DNA of 64,000 nt from Chthonomonas sp. UBA2362 (lineage in GTDB: Bacteria; Armatimonadota; Fimbriimonadia; Fimbriimonadales; Fimbriimonadaceae), in NCBI GenBank assembly GCA_002344135.1, contig DDTO01000002.1, positions 112,794 to 176,793 of the forward strand, given 5' to 3'. The position numbers and the translations under genes were made by a program. Below the pieces are notes generated by a model. The model was not told where the DNA came from and searched no databases. It saw only the letters and a program-made list of their open reading frames with translations. Every line of letters starts with the position of its first letter. Positions within the stretch are counted from its first letter, which is position 1. This document shows positions 40,376 through 49,584 of the stretch, piece by piece.

Positions 40376-42181
40376 TTGAGATTTTTGCAAGCGCTCGAGC
40401 GGGGTTTGCTCGTCGGCGATGGGGCGAACGGGACCCGCTTGGCGGCGCTCGGATTCACGCGCCAACCCTACGACCTAGCAAACCTCGATGCGCCTGAACT
40501 CGTGGTGCAGGTGCATCGCGAGTACTTCGACGCCGGCGCCGACTTCGTCGAAACCAACACCTTCGAAGCGAACGCCATTCGGCTCTCCGATGCGAACGTC
40601 GATATCCGCGAATTGAATCTCGCCGGAGCCCGTCTCGCCCGCCAGGCGGCGGGCGACCGCATCGTGCTCGGCGCGATCGGTCCTAGCGGCAAGCCGATGG
40701 CCCCGATCGGGGCGATCTCCGTAGAGGAAATGTTCGAAGCGTTCCGAACGCAGGCTCAAGCCCTCGCCGACGGCGGCGTGGACGGCTTCATCCTCGAGAC
40801 TTTCATCGACATGGACGAGATGCGCGTCGCGGTCGACGCCGTCCGCAGCGTGAGCGATCTCCCGATCGTCGTCAGCAAGGCCTACATCGAGGACGGCGAA
40901 GCACTGGCCGAAGGGCTGCCCAACCGGTGCGGCGCGGAGATGGCCGACCTCGGCGTCGTCGCCATCGGCGCGAACTGCGTCGTCGGACCGCAGCGCATGA
41001 TCGACATCGTTCGGCAGCTTTCCGAGAGCACAGACCTTCCGATCCTCGCCTTTCCGACTCCAGGTCTTCCTCAATTGGTGAAGGGCCAGGTCACTTACGA
41101 CACGTCGCCCGAGTACTTCGCCAAAGCGGCGGCCAGGCTGGTCGAGGAGGGCGCCCGCATCATCGGCGGCTGCTGCGGCACGACTCCCGAGCATATCCGT
41201 CGCCTGCGCCAATTCCTGGATTCCTCCCCGATCAAGCCCAAGGCGAGAGCGAGCGTCACGACGGTCGCCAAAGAGAAGAAGCCCCTTCCAGAAAGCGAGC
41301 CGACCGAACTCTCGCAGAAGATCGGCAAGAAGTTCGTCATTACGGTCGAGATGGACCTTCCGCGCGGAATCAACGTTCAGAAGGTGCTCGCGGGGGCCAA
41401 GTCGCTCAAGATTCGAGGCGCGGACCTCATCGACATCTCGGATGGAGCACGGGCGCGTTTGCGGATGAATCCCCTTTCCATCAGCACCCTGATTCAGAAC
41501 CAAATCGGCATCGAGGTGATGATGCACTTCGCATGCCGCGATCGGAACCTGCTGGCGGTCCAGGCCGATCTCTTGGGAAGCCATGCCCTGGGTGTGCGCA
41601 ACATCCTCGCGGTGACCGGCGATCCGGCGAACATCGGCGATTATCCGAGCGCGACGAGCGTTTTCGACGTCGACTCGATCGGCCTCGTGAGGATCCTCTC
41701 CCGCTTCAACGAGGGCATCGACCTCGCCGGCTATTCGGTAGGCGCCAAGTGCGCGTTTACGATCGCGGTCGCATTCAATCCGCTGGCCAACGATATGGAC
41801 GCCGAGCTCGACAGGCTCAAGCGAAAGGCCGACGCAGGCGCTCACATCGTTTACACCCAGCCCATCTTCGAGCACCGACATGTCGAGTACGCAGTGGAGT
41901 GCTGCTCGTCCCACGGGCTGCCGCTCCTCGTGGGTGTCCTACCTTTGAGAAGCAGCCGCCATGCGGAGTTCATGCACAACGAAGTACCGGGCATCGAGGT
42001 GCCGGAGTGGCTCCGCCAGCGAATGGCCCAGGCCTGCGACGATGAATCGGCCCTCGCCATCGGCATCGAGGAAGCCCAGCGGCTCTCTGCCCGCCTGCGC
42101 GGAACCGCTCAGGGGCTCTACCTGATGCCGCCCTTCGGGAATCACCAGATCGCGGAACGCGTGATGGAAGCCGTCCTTTAG
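40376..42181 (+). CDS. Bifunctional homocysteine S-methyltransferase / methylenetetrahydrofolate reductase
   Basis: 601 residues, matching the YitJ-type fusion. The N-terminal homocysteine methyltransferase domain (about 1-290) has GLLVGDGANGTRLAALG, VETNTFEANAIRL, the zinc Cys in AIGANCVVGPQ and the Cys pair in RIIGGCCGTTPEHIRRLR. The C-terminal MetF-like TIM barrel (about 310-601) has KFVITVEMDLPRG, VMMHFACRDRN, NILAVTGDPANIGDYP and GAKCAFTIAVAFNP. The protein thus links folate reduction to methionine formation. It starts at a TTG with GGAGG about 12 nt upstream. No SAM riboswitch is evident; the gene begins only 9 bp after the metalloprotease stop. Confidence 0.92.
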   Translation: MRFLQALERGLLVGDGANGTRLAALGFTRQPYDLANLDAPELVVQVHREYFDAGADFVETNTFEANAIRLSDANVDIRELNLAGARLARQAAGDRIVLGAIGPSGKPMAPIGAISVEEMFEAFRTQAQALADGGVDGFILETFIDMDEMRVAVDAVRSVSDLPIVVSKAYIEDGEALAEGLPNRCGAEMADLGVVAIGANCVVGPQRMIDIVRQLSESTDLPILAFPTPGLPQLVKGQVTYDTSPEYFAKAAARLVEEGARIIGGCCGTTPEHIRRLRQFLDSSPIKPKARASVTTVAKEKKPLPESEPTELSQKIGKKFVITVEMDLPRGINVQKVLAGAKSLKIRGADLIDISDGARARLRMNPLSISTLIQNQIGIEVMMHFACRDRNLLAVQADLLGSHALGVRNILAVTGDPANIGDYPSATSVFDVDSIGLVRILSRFNEGIDLAGYSVGAKCAFTIAVAFNPLANDMDAELDRLKRKADAGAHIVYTQPIFEHRHVEYAVECCSSHGLPLLVGVLPLRSSRHAEFMHNEVPGIEVPEWLRQRMAQACDDESALAIGIEEAQRLSARLRGTAQGLYLMPPFGNHQIAERVMEAVL

Positions 42182-42306
42182 CGTTCGTGAAGCGATTCTG
42201 AATTTTTGCCTCGATCACTCCAACTTCTGCGGGCTCCCGTGATACTCTAATGACAGCGCTCGCATGGCGGGCGTCCCTTATCGTCGAATTGGAGAGGAGG
42301 TTCTCG

Positions 42307-42816
42307 ATGAATCGAAAAGTGTTTCGTTCCCTATCGTTCGTCGGCCTGATGAGCACCGCCATCAGCGCCCACGCATTTCTTTGGACCGTCGATGCCGACC
42401 TGAGCGGCCTCAACGAAGTTCCGCCGAATGCTTCGCCCGCGACGGGCGCGTCGATGGGTACCTACGACGACGTGACCCGGCTGCTGACCTTGCACACGAT
42501 GGCCAGCGGCTTCGTCGCCCCGATTACGGCCGCCCACATCCACCGGGCTCCTGCCGGCGTCAACGGCCCGGTCATCGTTCCCCTGTCGGGAGCGACCGGC
42601 GGCACGACGTATATGTCCGATGACGCACCGACACTGAGCGCCAGCGACGGTGCACTGCTGCTCACCGGTGGTCTTTACGTCAACATTCACTCTCAGACAT
42701 TCCCGGGCGGCGAAGTTCGCGGCCAGTTGCGTGCCACGCCCGAGCCGGGCACGATGATCGCCCTGGCAGCCGGTGTCGGCGCCCTGGCCATGCGGCGGCG
42801 ACGCCGCAAGGTCTAG
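42307..42816 (+). CDS. CHRD-domain PEP-CTERM protein
   Basis: 169 residues with a signal peptide (MNRKVFRSLSFVGLMSTAIS then AHA). The CHRD domain follows: LSGLNEVPPNASPATGAS, AAHIHRAPAGVNGPVIVPLS, GGLYVNIHSQTFPGGEVRGQ. CHRD domains are found in secreted proteins of many bacteria and in chordin. The C-terminus TPEPGTMIALAAGVGALAMR plus RRRR is a PEP-CTERM sorting signal. A GGAGAGGAGG lies just upstream of the ATG. The next gene is a paralogue with a different C-terminus. Confidence 0.9.
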   Translation: MNRKVFRSLSFVGLMSTAISAHAFLWTVDADLSGLNEVPPNASPATGASMGTYDDVTRLLTLHTMASGFVAPITAAHIHRAPAGVNGPVIVPLSGATGGTTYMSDDAPTLSASDGALLLTGGLYVNIHSQTFPGGEVRGQLRATPEPGTMIALAAGVGALAMRRRRRKV

Positions 42817-42831
42817 TCGCAGTTCCCCTTT

Positions 42832-42857
42832 GGCGCGGGGCCGCCTGGCCCCGCGCC
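42832..42857 (+). terminator. Terminator-like hairpin between the two CHRD genes
   Basis: A perfect 11-bp stem (GGCGCGGGGCC and GGCCCCGCGCC) with a 4-nt loop, followed by CTCTTTGT. The U-tract is weak, so it may act as a partial terminator or as an mRNA-stabilising stem. Confidence 0.5.
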
Positions 42858-42886
42858 CTCTTTGTCCCCGCATTCCGGAGGTTTTC

Positions 42887-43780
42887 ATGACTCGCACGAT
42901 CGCTCGCTCCCTCGGTACATTCGTCACATTCGCGACCGCCTTCGGCGCGCGCGCTGCCCTTTGGAATGTCTACACGGACATGAACGGGCTCAACGAGATC
43001 CCGCCGAATCCTTCGCCTGCTACGGGGTTCAGCGGGGGCACGTACGACGACGTCACCAGGCAACTGATCATCCACACCATGGGGGGCACCTTCATGGCCA
43101 ACACCACGGCCGCACATGTTCACCGAGGAGCATCTAGCGTGAACGGCCCGGTCATCTTCCCTCTATCGGGCACGACAGGTTCGACGTTCTACATGGCCGA
43201 CGACACGTTCACCTTGAGCGTCAGCGATGGCGCCTTGCTTCTAACCGGCGGACTATACGTGAACATCCACACGACCCTCTGGCCCGGAGGAGAGATTCGC
43301 GGCAACTTCGTGGCGACCCCGGTCGGAGTCACGGTGAGCGGCACCGTCGAACTTCAGGACTGGATGGGCCCCTACGCCGGGAGAAGCGTTGCCATCGAAG
43401 TCATGAACGCCGGAACCAGCACCGTCGTGCACAGCCAGTCGGTAAACCTCGACTCGAGCGGTCACTACTCCTTTAACACGTCTGCCTTCGGCAGCGGCAC
43501 CTACGACATCTACGCCAAGCCGAGCCACTGGCTGCGGAAGAAGCGCGCGGGCGTGACGGTGCCCGGCGGCACCTCGGCCGTGAACTTCTCGGTCGTCAAC
43601 GGCGATTGCGATTGGGACAACGAGGTTGCGATCGGCGACTTCGGCTTGCTCTCGAGCGCCTTCGGCTCCGAGCCGGGAGACGGGAACTGGAACGCCGAGG
43701 CCGACCTGAACGGGGACGACACCGTCGATATCGGCGACTACGCCGTCCTGTCGATCCGCTTCGGCATGGCCGGGGATTAG
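42887..43780 (+). CDS. CHRD-domain protein with C-terminal dockerin-like module
   Basis: 297 residues. The signal peptide is MTRTIARSLGTFVTFATAFG then ARA. The CHRD domain is closely related to that of the preceding gene (MNGLNEIPPNPSPATGFSGG, AAHVHRGASSVNGPVIFPLS, GGLYVNIHTTLWPGGEIRG), which points to tandem duplication. In place of PEP-CTERM it carries a beta-sandwich linker (VSGTVELQDWMGPYAGRSVA), the HWLRK motif and two Ca-binding-type loops (DCDWDNEVAIGDF and DLNGDDTVDIGDY), as in the proteins at 2439 and 61729. A CCGGAGG lies about 8 nt before the ATG. Confidence 0.88.
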   Translation: MTRTIARSLGTFVTFATAFGARAALWNVYTDMNGLNEIPPNPSPATGFSGGTYDDVTRQLIIHTMGGTFMANTTAAHVHRGASSVNGPVIFPLSGTTGSTFYMADDTFTLSVSDGALLLTGGLYVNIHTTLWPGGEIRGNFVATPVGVTVSGTVELQDWMGPYAGRSVAIEVMNAGTSTVVHSQSVNLDSSGHYSFNTSAFGSGTYDIYAKPSHWLRKKRAGVTVPGGTSAVNFSVVNGDCDWDNEVAIGDFGLLSSAFGSEPGDGNWNAEADLNGDDTVDIGDYAVLSIRFGMAGD

Positions 43781-43786
43781 GGGTAG

Positions 43787-43826
43787 CGGGGTCGCCGGGG
43801 GATGGCACGCGCCCCCGGCGACCCCG
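43787..43826. terminator. Strong hairpin between convergent genes
   Basis: Perfect 15-bp arms (CGGGGTCGCCGGGGG, 43787-43801 and 43812-43826) with a 10-nt loop, between the CHRD/dockerin-like gene and the convergent ABC ATPase gene. There is no U-tract on either side, but its position suggests a bidirectional terminator. Confidence 0.5.
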
Positions 43827-43853
43827 CGGCCCGAGCCACCGGAACAGAAGCAC

Positions 43854-44810
43854 TCAGACGAGCGGGGGCGGGGGTGCAACGCCATGCGCCGCCGGCGAGC
43901 CGATCGCGGCCAAGAAGGCTTCTTCCAGGCTACGCTCGGCCAGCTTGATCCCGCGCACCTGAGCTCCCGACGCCTTGGCAGCCTCGAAAACCGCTCGGGT
44001 AGCGTCTTCGGGCGAGCCAGGCAGTTGGACCCGGTACCGATACTCCTCGGATTCCAACAACTTGGCGTTACGCATCAGGAGGGCATTCAGGAAGGCTCCG
44101 TTCGGCTCGCGAAGCTCGATGTCGACCGGGGCGCCCTCGATCTTTTTGAGATCTTGGATCATGCCCTGAGCCTGAAGGCGGCCACGGAACACGACGACGA
44201 CCTGGTCGCACGTCCGCTCGATGTCCTTGAGCAAGTGGCTGCTCACGATAACGTTCACTCCCTTGCCGTGAGAAACGCTGCGCACCAGTTCGAGCATCTC
44301 CTCGCGCCCACGAGGGTCGAGGCCGTTCGTCGGCTCGTCGAGCAGCAGTAGCTTGGGCCCGTGGACGAGCGCCTGGGCCAGCTTGATCCGCTGCTTCATT
44401 CCCGTTGAGTAAGTCTCGACGTTTCGGTATCGAGCTTCGCCCAGGCCACAGTACTCGAGCACCTCGTGAGCCCGGCGAAGGGCTTGGGCGGCGGGCATGC
44501 CCGCAAGCTCGCCGGCGTATGCGACGAAGGCGACCGCGCTCATGCCGGGGATGTGGCAATCCTGCTCGGGCATGAGTCCAACCCGCTGGCGAATCAGGGT
44601 GCCCTCGGTTCGAATGTCCGCCCCGAGGACATCGCCCCCGCCGGCGGCGGGCTCGACAAATCCGAGCAGCGTCTTGATAAGGGTCGTTTTCCCGGCGCCG
44701 TTGGGTCCTAGCAGGCCTATGCAGCCCTCGGGGATGTCCACCGTCAGGTCGTGAAGCGCGGTGAACTGTCCGTACTTCACCGTCAAGCCGCGAATGCTGG
44801 CAACGGCCAT
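43854..44810 (-). CDS. ABC transporter ATP-binding protein
   Basis: 318 residues: an ATPase domain (about 1-215) and a C-terminal extension of about 100 residues (IELREPNGAFLNALL to RSLEEAFLAAIG) like that of CcmA/NatA-type exporters. Walker A is GLLGPNGAGKTTLIKTLLG, the signature region is VETYSTGMKQRIKLAQALV and Walker B is LLLLDEPTNGLDPRG. VGLMPEQDCHIPGMSAVAFV is the Q-loop region. No permease gene is adjacent. It lies 5 bp downstream of the 44816 gene and is probably co-transcribed with it. Confidence 0.9.
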   Translation of the reverse strand: MAVASIRGLTVKYGQFTALHDLTVDIPEGCIGLLGPNGAGKTTLIKTLLGFVEPAAGGGDVLGADIRTEGTLIRQRVGLMPEQDCHIPGMSAVAFVAYAGELAGMPAAQALRRAHEVLEYCGLGEARYRNVETYSTGMKQRIKLAQALVHGPKLLLLDEPTNGLDPRGREEMLELVRSVSHGKGVNVIVSSHLLKDIERTCDQVVVVFRGRLQAQGMIQDLKKIEGAPVDIELREPNGAFLNALLMRNAKLLESEEYRYRVQLPGSPEDATRAVFEAAKASGAQVRGIKLAERSLEEAFLAAIGSPAAHGVAPPPPLV

Positions 44811-44815
44811 GAGGG

Positions 44816-45148
44816 TTAGGCCTTCTCGAGATCCTCGGCGCGGACGAGGAGCACGTAGTTGGCCTTGAAGTCCTTCTCCTCGGGCGTCAGCTTGCCCTTC
44901 TGATCTTCGCTGGTGTTGGAGAGGAATCGCTCCATCATCCGGCGCGACGCTTCTTTGTGGACGTCGGCAGCCACCCGGCTCAGTGATTCGGGGTCGATCC
45001 GAACGGCGACTTCCTCCGGACCGAAAACCGCCTGAACGGTCCCGACCTGGCCCGCCATGTGATCGTAGTAGCGGTTCTTCTTGCGATCTTCGGGGGTGAC
45101 CGGCCGGCTCACGACCCTAACCCGGTCGTTCTCTTTCCACTTGGTCAT
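44816..45148 (-). CDS. Small SH3/KOW-like protein of unknown function
   Basis: 110 residues, starting at MTKWKENDRVRVVSRPVT. The pattern WKENDRVRVVSR...GQVGTVQAVFGPEEVAVRID is that of a small beta-barrel of the SH3 or KOW type, as in ribosome-associated proteins or the nitrile hydratase beta subunit. The C-terminal half (about 60-110) is charged and helical. I recognise no named family. TACAAT is 9 nt before the ATG at 45148, with GAGG in between. It probably leads the transcript with the ABC ATPase. Confidence 0.6.
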   Translation of the reverse strand: MTKWKENDRVRVVSRPVTPEDRKKNRYYDHMAGQVGTVQAVFGPEEVAVRIDPESLSRVAADVHKEASRRMMERFLSNTSEDQKGKLTPEEKDFKANYVLLVRAEDLEKA

Positions 45149-45341
45149 CGAACCTCGATTGTACCTGGAGGCTTTGCTTTCTCCCTCCAAGCGTCCGTCA
45201 AAGCGCGGTCGAGCCCGCGCACTCCAAATGAGCCGTGACCCAGATCACGACGGAGTTTGACGCCCGTCACGGCAAGCATGCGAGGGTGCCGATACGATTT
45301 GGTTGTCGCGCTCGATCAGCGACGACAGGAGGAAAGAGAAG

Positions 45342-45833
45342 ATGTTTTCCCGAAACAATGTTCGCCGGAACGCCGCCCTCGGCGCGATCGCCCTTACGCT
45401 GCTGGCCATCTCGCCCGCTTACTCCCAACTCGCCCCGCCCCGACCGCTGGTCGGACCGCCGATCATCATCGGCGCCGACTATGACTTCGAGGCGATGGCC
45501 CGTCGATCGTCGGCTATCTATGCCGCAGACGTGGAAGGGCGCGGGGGAACGTGGATCACGGTTCAGGCGAGGCTGACGGACCGGAGAGACGGATATCCGC
45601 TTCGCAACCAACCCATCTACGCCTCGATCAGCAGCCGCGGTCATGCTCAGACCGGCTTCACGAACGGGCAGTACATCGGCGAGTATCGGACGAACTCCAA
45701 CGGTTGGATCACCTTCCGGATTCGACCGAATCAAGTGACCACCACGAGAACCGTGACCATCCGCTTGAACTTCAATGGGTCGCAGGCGCACTCACCTAGC
45801 ACGGAGCTAGTGCGGGTTCGCGTCCGGCCCTAA
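45342..45833 (+). CDS. Secreted Ig-like beta-sandwich protein
   Basis: 163 residues. The signal peptide is MFSRNNVRRNAALGAIALTLLAISPAYS. The mature part reads WITVQARLTDRRDGYPLRNQPIYASISSRG and EYRTNSNGWITFRIRPNQVT, ending in TVTIRLNFNGSQAHSPSTEL. This is the layout of a bacterial Ig-like domain with a 'gkplag..v.f.....' strand and a 'tdsnG.a' turn. The function is unknown. An AGGAGGA sequence lies about 8 nt before the ATG. Confidence 0.65.
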   Translation: MFSRNNVRRNAALGAIALTLLAISPAYSQLAPPRPLVGPPIIIGADYDFEAMARRSSAIYAADVEGRGGTWITVQARLTDRRDGYPLRNQPIYASISSRGHAQTGFTNGQYIGEYRTNSNGWITFRIRPNQVTTTRTVTIRLNFNGSQAHSPSTELVRVRVRP

Positions 45834-45852
45834 GACAAGCCGCCCGGCTGGG

Positions 45853-45858
45853 TAACCT
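45853..45858 (+). promoter_or_regulatory. -10-like TAACCT before the S9 peptidase gene
   Basis: TAACCT is 7 nt before the ATG at 45866, with CCCGGGC between and no Shine-Dalgarno sequence. Confidence 0.35.
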
Positions 45859-45865
45859 CCCGGGC

Positions 45866-47887
45866 ATGCCCAAGAGACCGATCGTCGCCGAGGACCTGCT
45901 TCGAATTCAGTTCCTCGGCGACCCCCGTATGCACCCCGAAGGAACCCAAATCCTCTTCTCCAAGCGCCACATCGACAAGGAGAAGAACAAGTACGTCGGC
46001 AACCTCTTCTCGGTCGACTTCGAAGGCAAGGTCACCCAATGGACCCAAGGGGAGGCCGGCGCAGGGGGCGGGAGATGGTCACCCAGCGGGGACCGCATCG
46101 CCTTCGTCTCCGGCCGAGAGGGCAAGCAGCCCCAGATCTTCGTCATCCATACGAGCGGAGGCGAAGCCGCCAAGATCACCAGTCTGCCGGAAGGCTCCAT
46201 CGGCGAGATCAAGTGGTCGCCCGACGGCAAGTCGATCGCCTTCACCTTCCGTCCCACCCACGAGGACTGGACCCAGGCCGCCGCCAAGAAGCGCGAGGAA
46301 ACCGGCGCGAGCATCCCCGCCCGTGCCATCGACACCGCCTGGTACCGACTCGACGGAGACGGCTACTTCGACAACGCGCGCTATGCAGTCTACGTCGTCG
46401 ATGTCGCCTCGGGCGAAGTCCGCAAGCTGTACGACGCCTGCCCGATCGGGATGTATTCCTTCGACTGGTCGCCCGACTCGAAGGAACTGGCGTTGATCCA
46501 CACCGTTAACAAAAACTTCTTTGCCGACCCTCCGAACGACCAGGTCTTTCGGGTGACCATTTCGGACGGCCAGACTTGGATGCTCGACGGGCTGCCGAAG
46601 GGCGAGAAGGCGAACATCAAGTGGTCGCCTGACGGAACCACTCTCGCCTATCTCGGCGACGACAGCGAGAACGACCCTTGGAACGTTCACAACACGAAAC
46701 TTTTCGTCGTGTCCGCCGACGGAGGAGCGCCCAGGTGCCTCTCTCGCGAGGACGACTACTGCCTGAGCGTGATGGGCCTAAGCGACACCCGCGACTCCTA
46801 CAGCTTCGCTCTCCTCGAGTGGAGCCCCGACTCCAGGGCGATCTACGTCAGCGTCGGCTGGCACGGCGAGACCCAACTCGGATTCGTCGAGATCGAGAAG
46901 GGGCGAGTCGAACTTCTCACCGAAGGGAAACACACCGTCCTCGCCGGAGACCTCAGCAGGGATGGCGAGAAGATCGCCTGCCTCTTCGGCGACGCCACTC
47001 ACCTAGAAGAGGTCGCTGTGATCGATCTGAATCAGGTCGATCACACACCAAGAATTCTGACCTCTTTCAACAGGGCGTTCACCGACGAGATCTCCATTGT
47101 CGAACCCGAGGAGGTCTGGCTCGAATCAGAGGGAGGCGTCAAGGTCCAAGCCTGGGTCATCAGGCCGCTCGGATACCTCGAGCCCAAGCGCTACCCCGCC
47201 GTTCTCGAAATCCATGGGGGGCCTCACGCTCAATACGGTTGGGCCTTCTTCCACGAGTTTCAGGTGCTCGCCGCCAACGGCCACGTCGTGGTGTACAGCA
47301 ACCCGCGCGGCAGCAAGGGGTACGGCGAGGAGTTCTGCAAGGCGATCCGTGGCAACTGGGGCGGCCCCGATTGGGAGGACGTCCAAGCCGTTGTCCGCTG
47401 GATGCAGCACCAGCCGTACATCCATCCCGGCCTCCTCGGCGTGATGGGTGGCAGCTACGGAGGCTACATGACGAACTGGGCGGTCGGGCATAGCGACGCA
47501 TTCAAGGCTGCCATCACCGACCGATGCGTGAGCAACCTGGTCTCGATGGGTGGCAGCAGCGACTTCCCGATCAACAAGGATGGGTACTGGGACGGTTCAC
47601 CGTGGGGCGATCTCGATACGATCGCGACGCTCTGGAAGCAGTCGCCGATCGCTTACTTCGACAAGGTCGACACGCCGATGCTCATCATTCACAGCGAAGG
47701 CGATCTCCGGTGCAACATCGAACAGGCCGAACAGGTCTTCTCGGCGCTCCAGGTCCGCGGGATCGAGTCTCGCTTCGTGCGCTATCCCGTCACCACGTCG
47801 CACGGCCTCTCCCGAGGCGGCCCTCCCGACTTGCGATTGCACCGACTGGGTGAGATCGTGGCGTGGTGGGAGCGGCACTTGAAGTAG
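45866..47887 (+). CDS. S9-family serine peptidase (acylaminoacyl-peptidase / DPP-like)
   Basis: 673 residues. The N-terminal 420 residues form a beta-propeller with WD40-like PD40 repeats (RWSPSGDRIAFVSGRE, IKWSPDGKSIAFTF, IKWSPDGTTLAYLGDD). The C-terminal alpha/beta hydrolase domain contains AVLEIHGGPHAQYGW, SNPRGSKGYGEEF and the nucleophile motif GGSYGGYMTNW. By counting, the catalytic triad is Ser530, Asp613 (HSEGDLRCN) and His646 (TSHGLSRGGPP). It lacks a signal peptide, so it probably cleaves short peptides in the cytoplasm. Confidence 0.94.
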   Translation: MPKRPIVAEDLLRIQFLGDPRMHPEGTQILFSKRHIDKEKNKYVGNLFSVDFEGKVTQWTQGEAGAGGGRWSPSGDRIAFVSGREGKQPQIFVIHTSGGEAAKITSLPEGSIGEIKWSPDGKSIAFTFRPTHEDWTQAAAKKREETGASIPARAIDTAWYRLDGDGYFDNARYAVYVVDVASGEVRKLYDACPIGMYSFDWSPDSKELALIHTVNKNFFADPPNDQVFRVTISDGQTWMLDGLPKGEKANIKWSPDGTTLAYLGDDSENDPWNVHNTKLFVVSADGGAPRCLSREDDYCLSVMGLSDTRDSYSFALLEWSPDSRAIYVSVGWHGETQLGFVEIEKGRVELLTEGKHTVLAGDLSRDGEKIACLFGDATHLEEVAVIDLNQVDHTPRILTSFNRAFTDEISIVEPEEVWLESEGGVKVQAWVIRPLGYLEPKRYPAVLEIHGGPHAQYGWAFFHEFQVLAANGHVVVYSNPRGSKGYGEEFCKAIRGNWGGPDWEDVQAVVRWMQHQPYIHPGLLGVMGGSYGGYMTNWAVGHSDAFKAAITDRCVSNLVSMGGSSDFPINKDGYWDGSPWGDLDTIATLWKQSPIAYFDKVDTPMLIIHSEGDLRCNIEQAEQVFSALQVRGIESRFVRYPVTTSHGLSRGGPPDLRLHRLGEIVAWWERHLK

Positions 47888-47990
47888 TCCCCGGCTCGCC
47901 ACCCCCAGACTCCGGCGGGCGAGCATGACGTAGGTTCCTCGGCAAGCCAGCGCGTCCCTTACCGCTCACGAGGGCCCGGCGCGCCGCCGT

Positions 47991-48051
47991 GCATCCGAAA
48001 GGCGTGCGTAAGGGGTGCGTAAGGAGTGCGTAAGGAAGCCCTTTCGGATGC
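47991..48051. repeat. Hairpin with tandem 10-bp repeats in its loop
   Basis: Perfect 12-bp arms (GCATCCGAAAGG at 47991-48002 and its complement at 48040-48051) enclose three near-identical copies of a GTGCGTAAGG unit. It lies between the convergent S9 peptidase and glutamate dehydrogenase genes. The rest of 47888-48159 has no gene that I can support. Confidence 0.6.
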
Positions 48052-48159
48052 CTTGTTCATTCCTCCCGCACGACTCATCCATCGTTGGGGTCGCTGGGGC
48101 GCATAAGTTCGTGCCCAGCGTCGCCATCGCGAATCTCGGAAGACTGGAACTCCGGCCCT

Positions 48160-49413
48160 TTAGGGGTAGATCCCGCGCATGATGGTGGCTTCTGCCACTC
48201 GCTTGACCCCGATGATCATCGCCGCGGTGCGCATGTCCGTTTTGTGAACCTTCATCGTCGCTTCCACTGCGCTGTACGAGTGGCGCATGATCCGGGCGAG
48301 TTTCGTGTTGACCTCGTTCTCTTCCCAGAAGAAGTTCTGGAGGTCTTGCACCCACTCGAAGTACGAGCAGACGACGCCACCAGCGTTGGCGAGAATGTCG
48401 GGGACGACGAGCACGCCGTTGTCGCTGAAGATCGCATCGGCATCCGGGGTTGTCGGTCCGTTCGCGCCTTCTACGATCAGTTTTGCCTTCACGTTGGGTG
48501 CGTTCTGGGCCGTGAGCTGGGCTGAAATAGCTGAGGGCATCAAGATGTCGCAAGGCAGTTCGAGCAGTGTCGCGTTGTCGATGTGCTCGCAGTCCTTGTA
48601 TTCGCTGATGCCACCGTCGCGACCGGCGTATCGTTCGTACAGTTCGCGGATAGGGAGTCCTTTGGGGTTGTAGATCGCTCCACGAGCATCGCTAATGCCC
48701 ACCACGGTGGCGCCGTCCTCTTCCGAAAGCCGCGCCGCGACCGAGCCGACGTTGCCGAAGCCCTGGACCACGATCTTCGAGCTGGAGAAGTCCATGCCAG
48801 CCGACTTGCAGGCTTCTTGCGCGCAGACCACGACGCCGCGCCCCGTCGCCTCGACCCGGCCCTCGGAGCCGCCGAGTTCGATAGGCTTGCCGGTGACGAC
48901 GCCGGGCACGGTATAGCCGGCGTGCATCGAGAAAGTGTCCATAATCCAGGCCATCACCTGCGGGTTCGTGCCGATGTCTGGAGCGGGGATGTCGCCGCGC
49001 TCGCCGATGATCATGTTGATCTCGGTAACGAACCGACGGGTGAGCTTCTCGAGTTCGCGCTTGGAGAGTTTCTTGGTGTCGACCTTGACCGAGCCCTTCG
49101 CTCCGCCATAGGGGATGTTCGCCACGGCGCATTTCCAAGTCATCCACATCGCCAGAGCGGTCGTTTCATGAACGTCGACGTCCGGGTGGTAGCGAAGGCC
49201 CCCCTTCGTCGGGCCGCGGCTCGTATTGTGCTGAACGCGGTAGCCCTCGAAGCACGTCACTTCGCCATTGTCGAGCACGACCGGGAAGTTGACGATCAAA
49301 GCTCGCTTCGGACGGGAGAGGACCATGTGCAGACCCTCGTCGAGGTCGAGATACTTGGCCGCCTTTGCCAACTGCTGGCGAGCCATTTCCAATACGTCGA
49401 AATGTGAACTCAT
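48160..49413 (-). CDS. gdhA: Glutamate dehydrogenase (Glu/Leu/Phe/Val dehydrogenase family)
   Basis: 417 residues, typical of hexameric NAD(P)-GDH of about 415-450 residues. Motifs are FEGYRVQHNTSRGPTKGGLRYHP, then WKCAVANIPYGGAKGSVKVD with the catalytic Lys, DIPAPDIGTNPQVMAWIMD with the catalytic Asp, GRGVVVCAQEA, IVVQGFGNVGSVAARL for the dinucleotide fold, and EGANGPTTPDADAIF. It interconverts glutamate and 2-oxoglutarate plus ammonia. I cannot tell the coenzyme. No Shine-Dalgarno sequence or TANNNT close to the start is clear; CAGGAA lies 13 nt upstream. Confidence 0.94.
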   Translation of the reverse strand: MSSHFDVLEMARQQLAKAAKYLDLDEGLHMVLSRPKRALIVNFPVVLDNGEVTCFEGYRVQHNTSRGPTKGGLRYHPDVDVHETTALAMWMTWKCAVANIPYGGAKGSVKVDTKKLSKRELEKLTRRFVTEINMIIGERGDIPAPDIGTNPQVMAWIMDTFSMHAGYTVPGVVTGKPIELGGSEGRVEATGRGVVVCAQEACKSAGMDFSSSKIVVQGFGNVGSVAARLSEEDGATVVGISDARGAIYNPKGLPIRELYERYAGRDGGISEYKDCEHIDNATLLELPCDILMPSAISAQLTAQNAPNVKAKLIVEGANGPTTPDADAIFSDNGVLVVPDILANAGGVVCSYFEWVQDLQNFFWEENEVNTKLARIMRHSYSAVEATMKVHKTDMRTAAMIIGVKRVAEATIMRGIYP

Positions 49414-49584
49414 CGAATTGCGCGTTCCTGCTAGACCTGGATTGGCCCGGCGCGGTAGGTCGCATTTCGCAAGGAATGTCGACGGCGACGAGCCCGGCGA
49501 CTGCTGCGTCGCCAGCGGCTATTGTAGCCTTAGGCGGATTCGCTCTGCCGCGCATTTGGGGTGCAATCCTTGCGCTTGCTTGCG

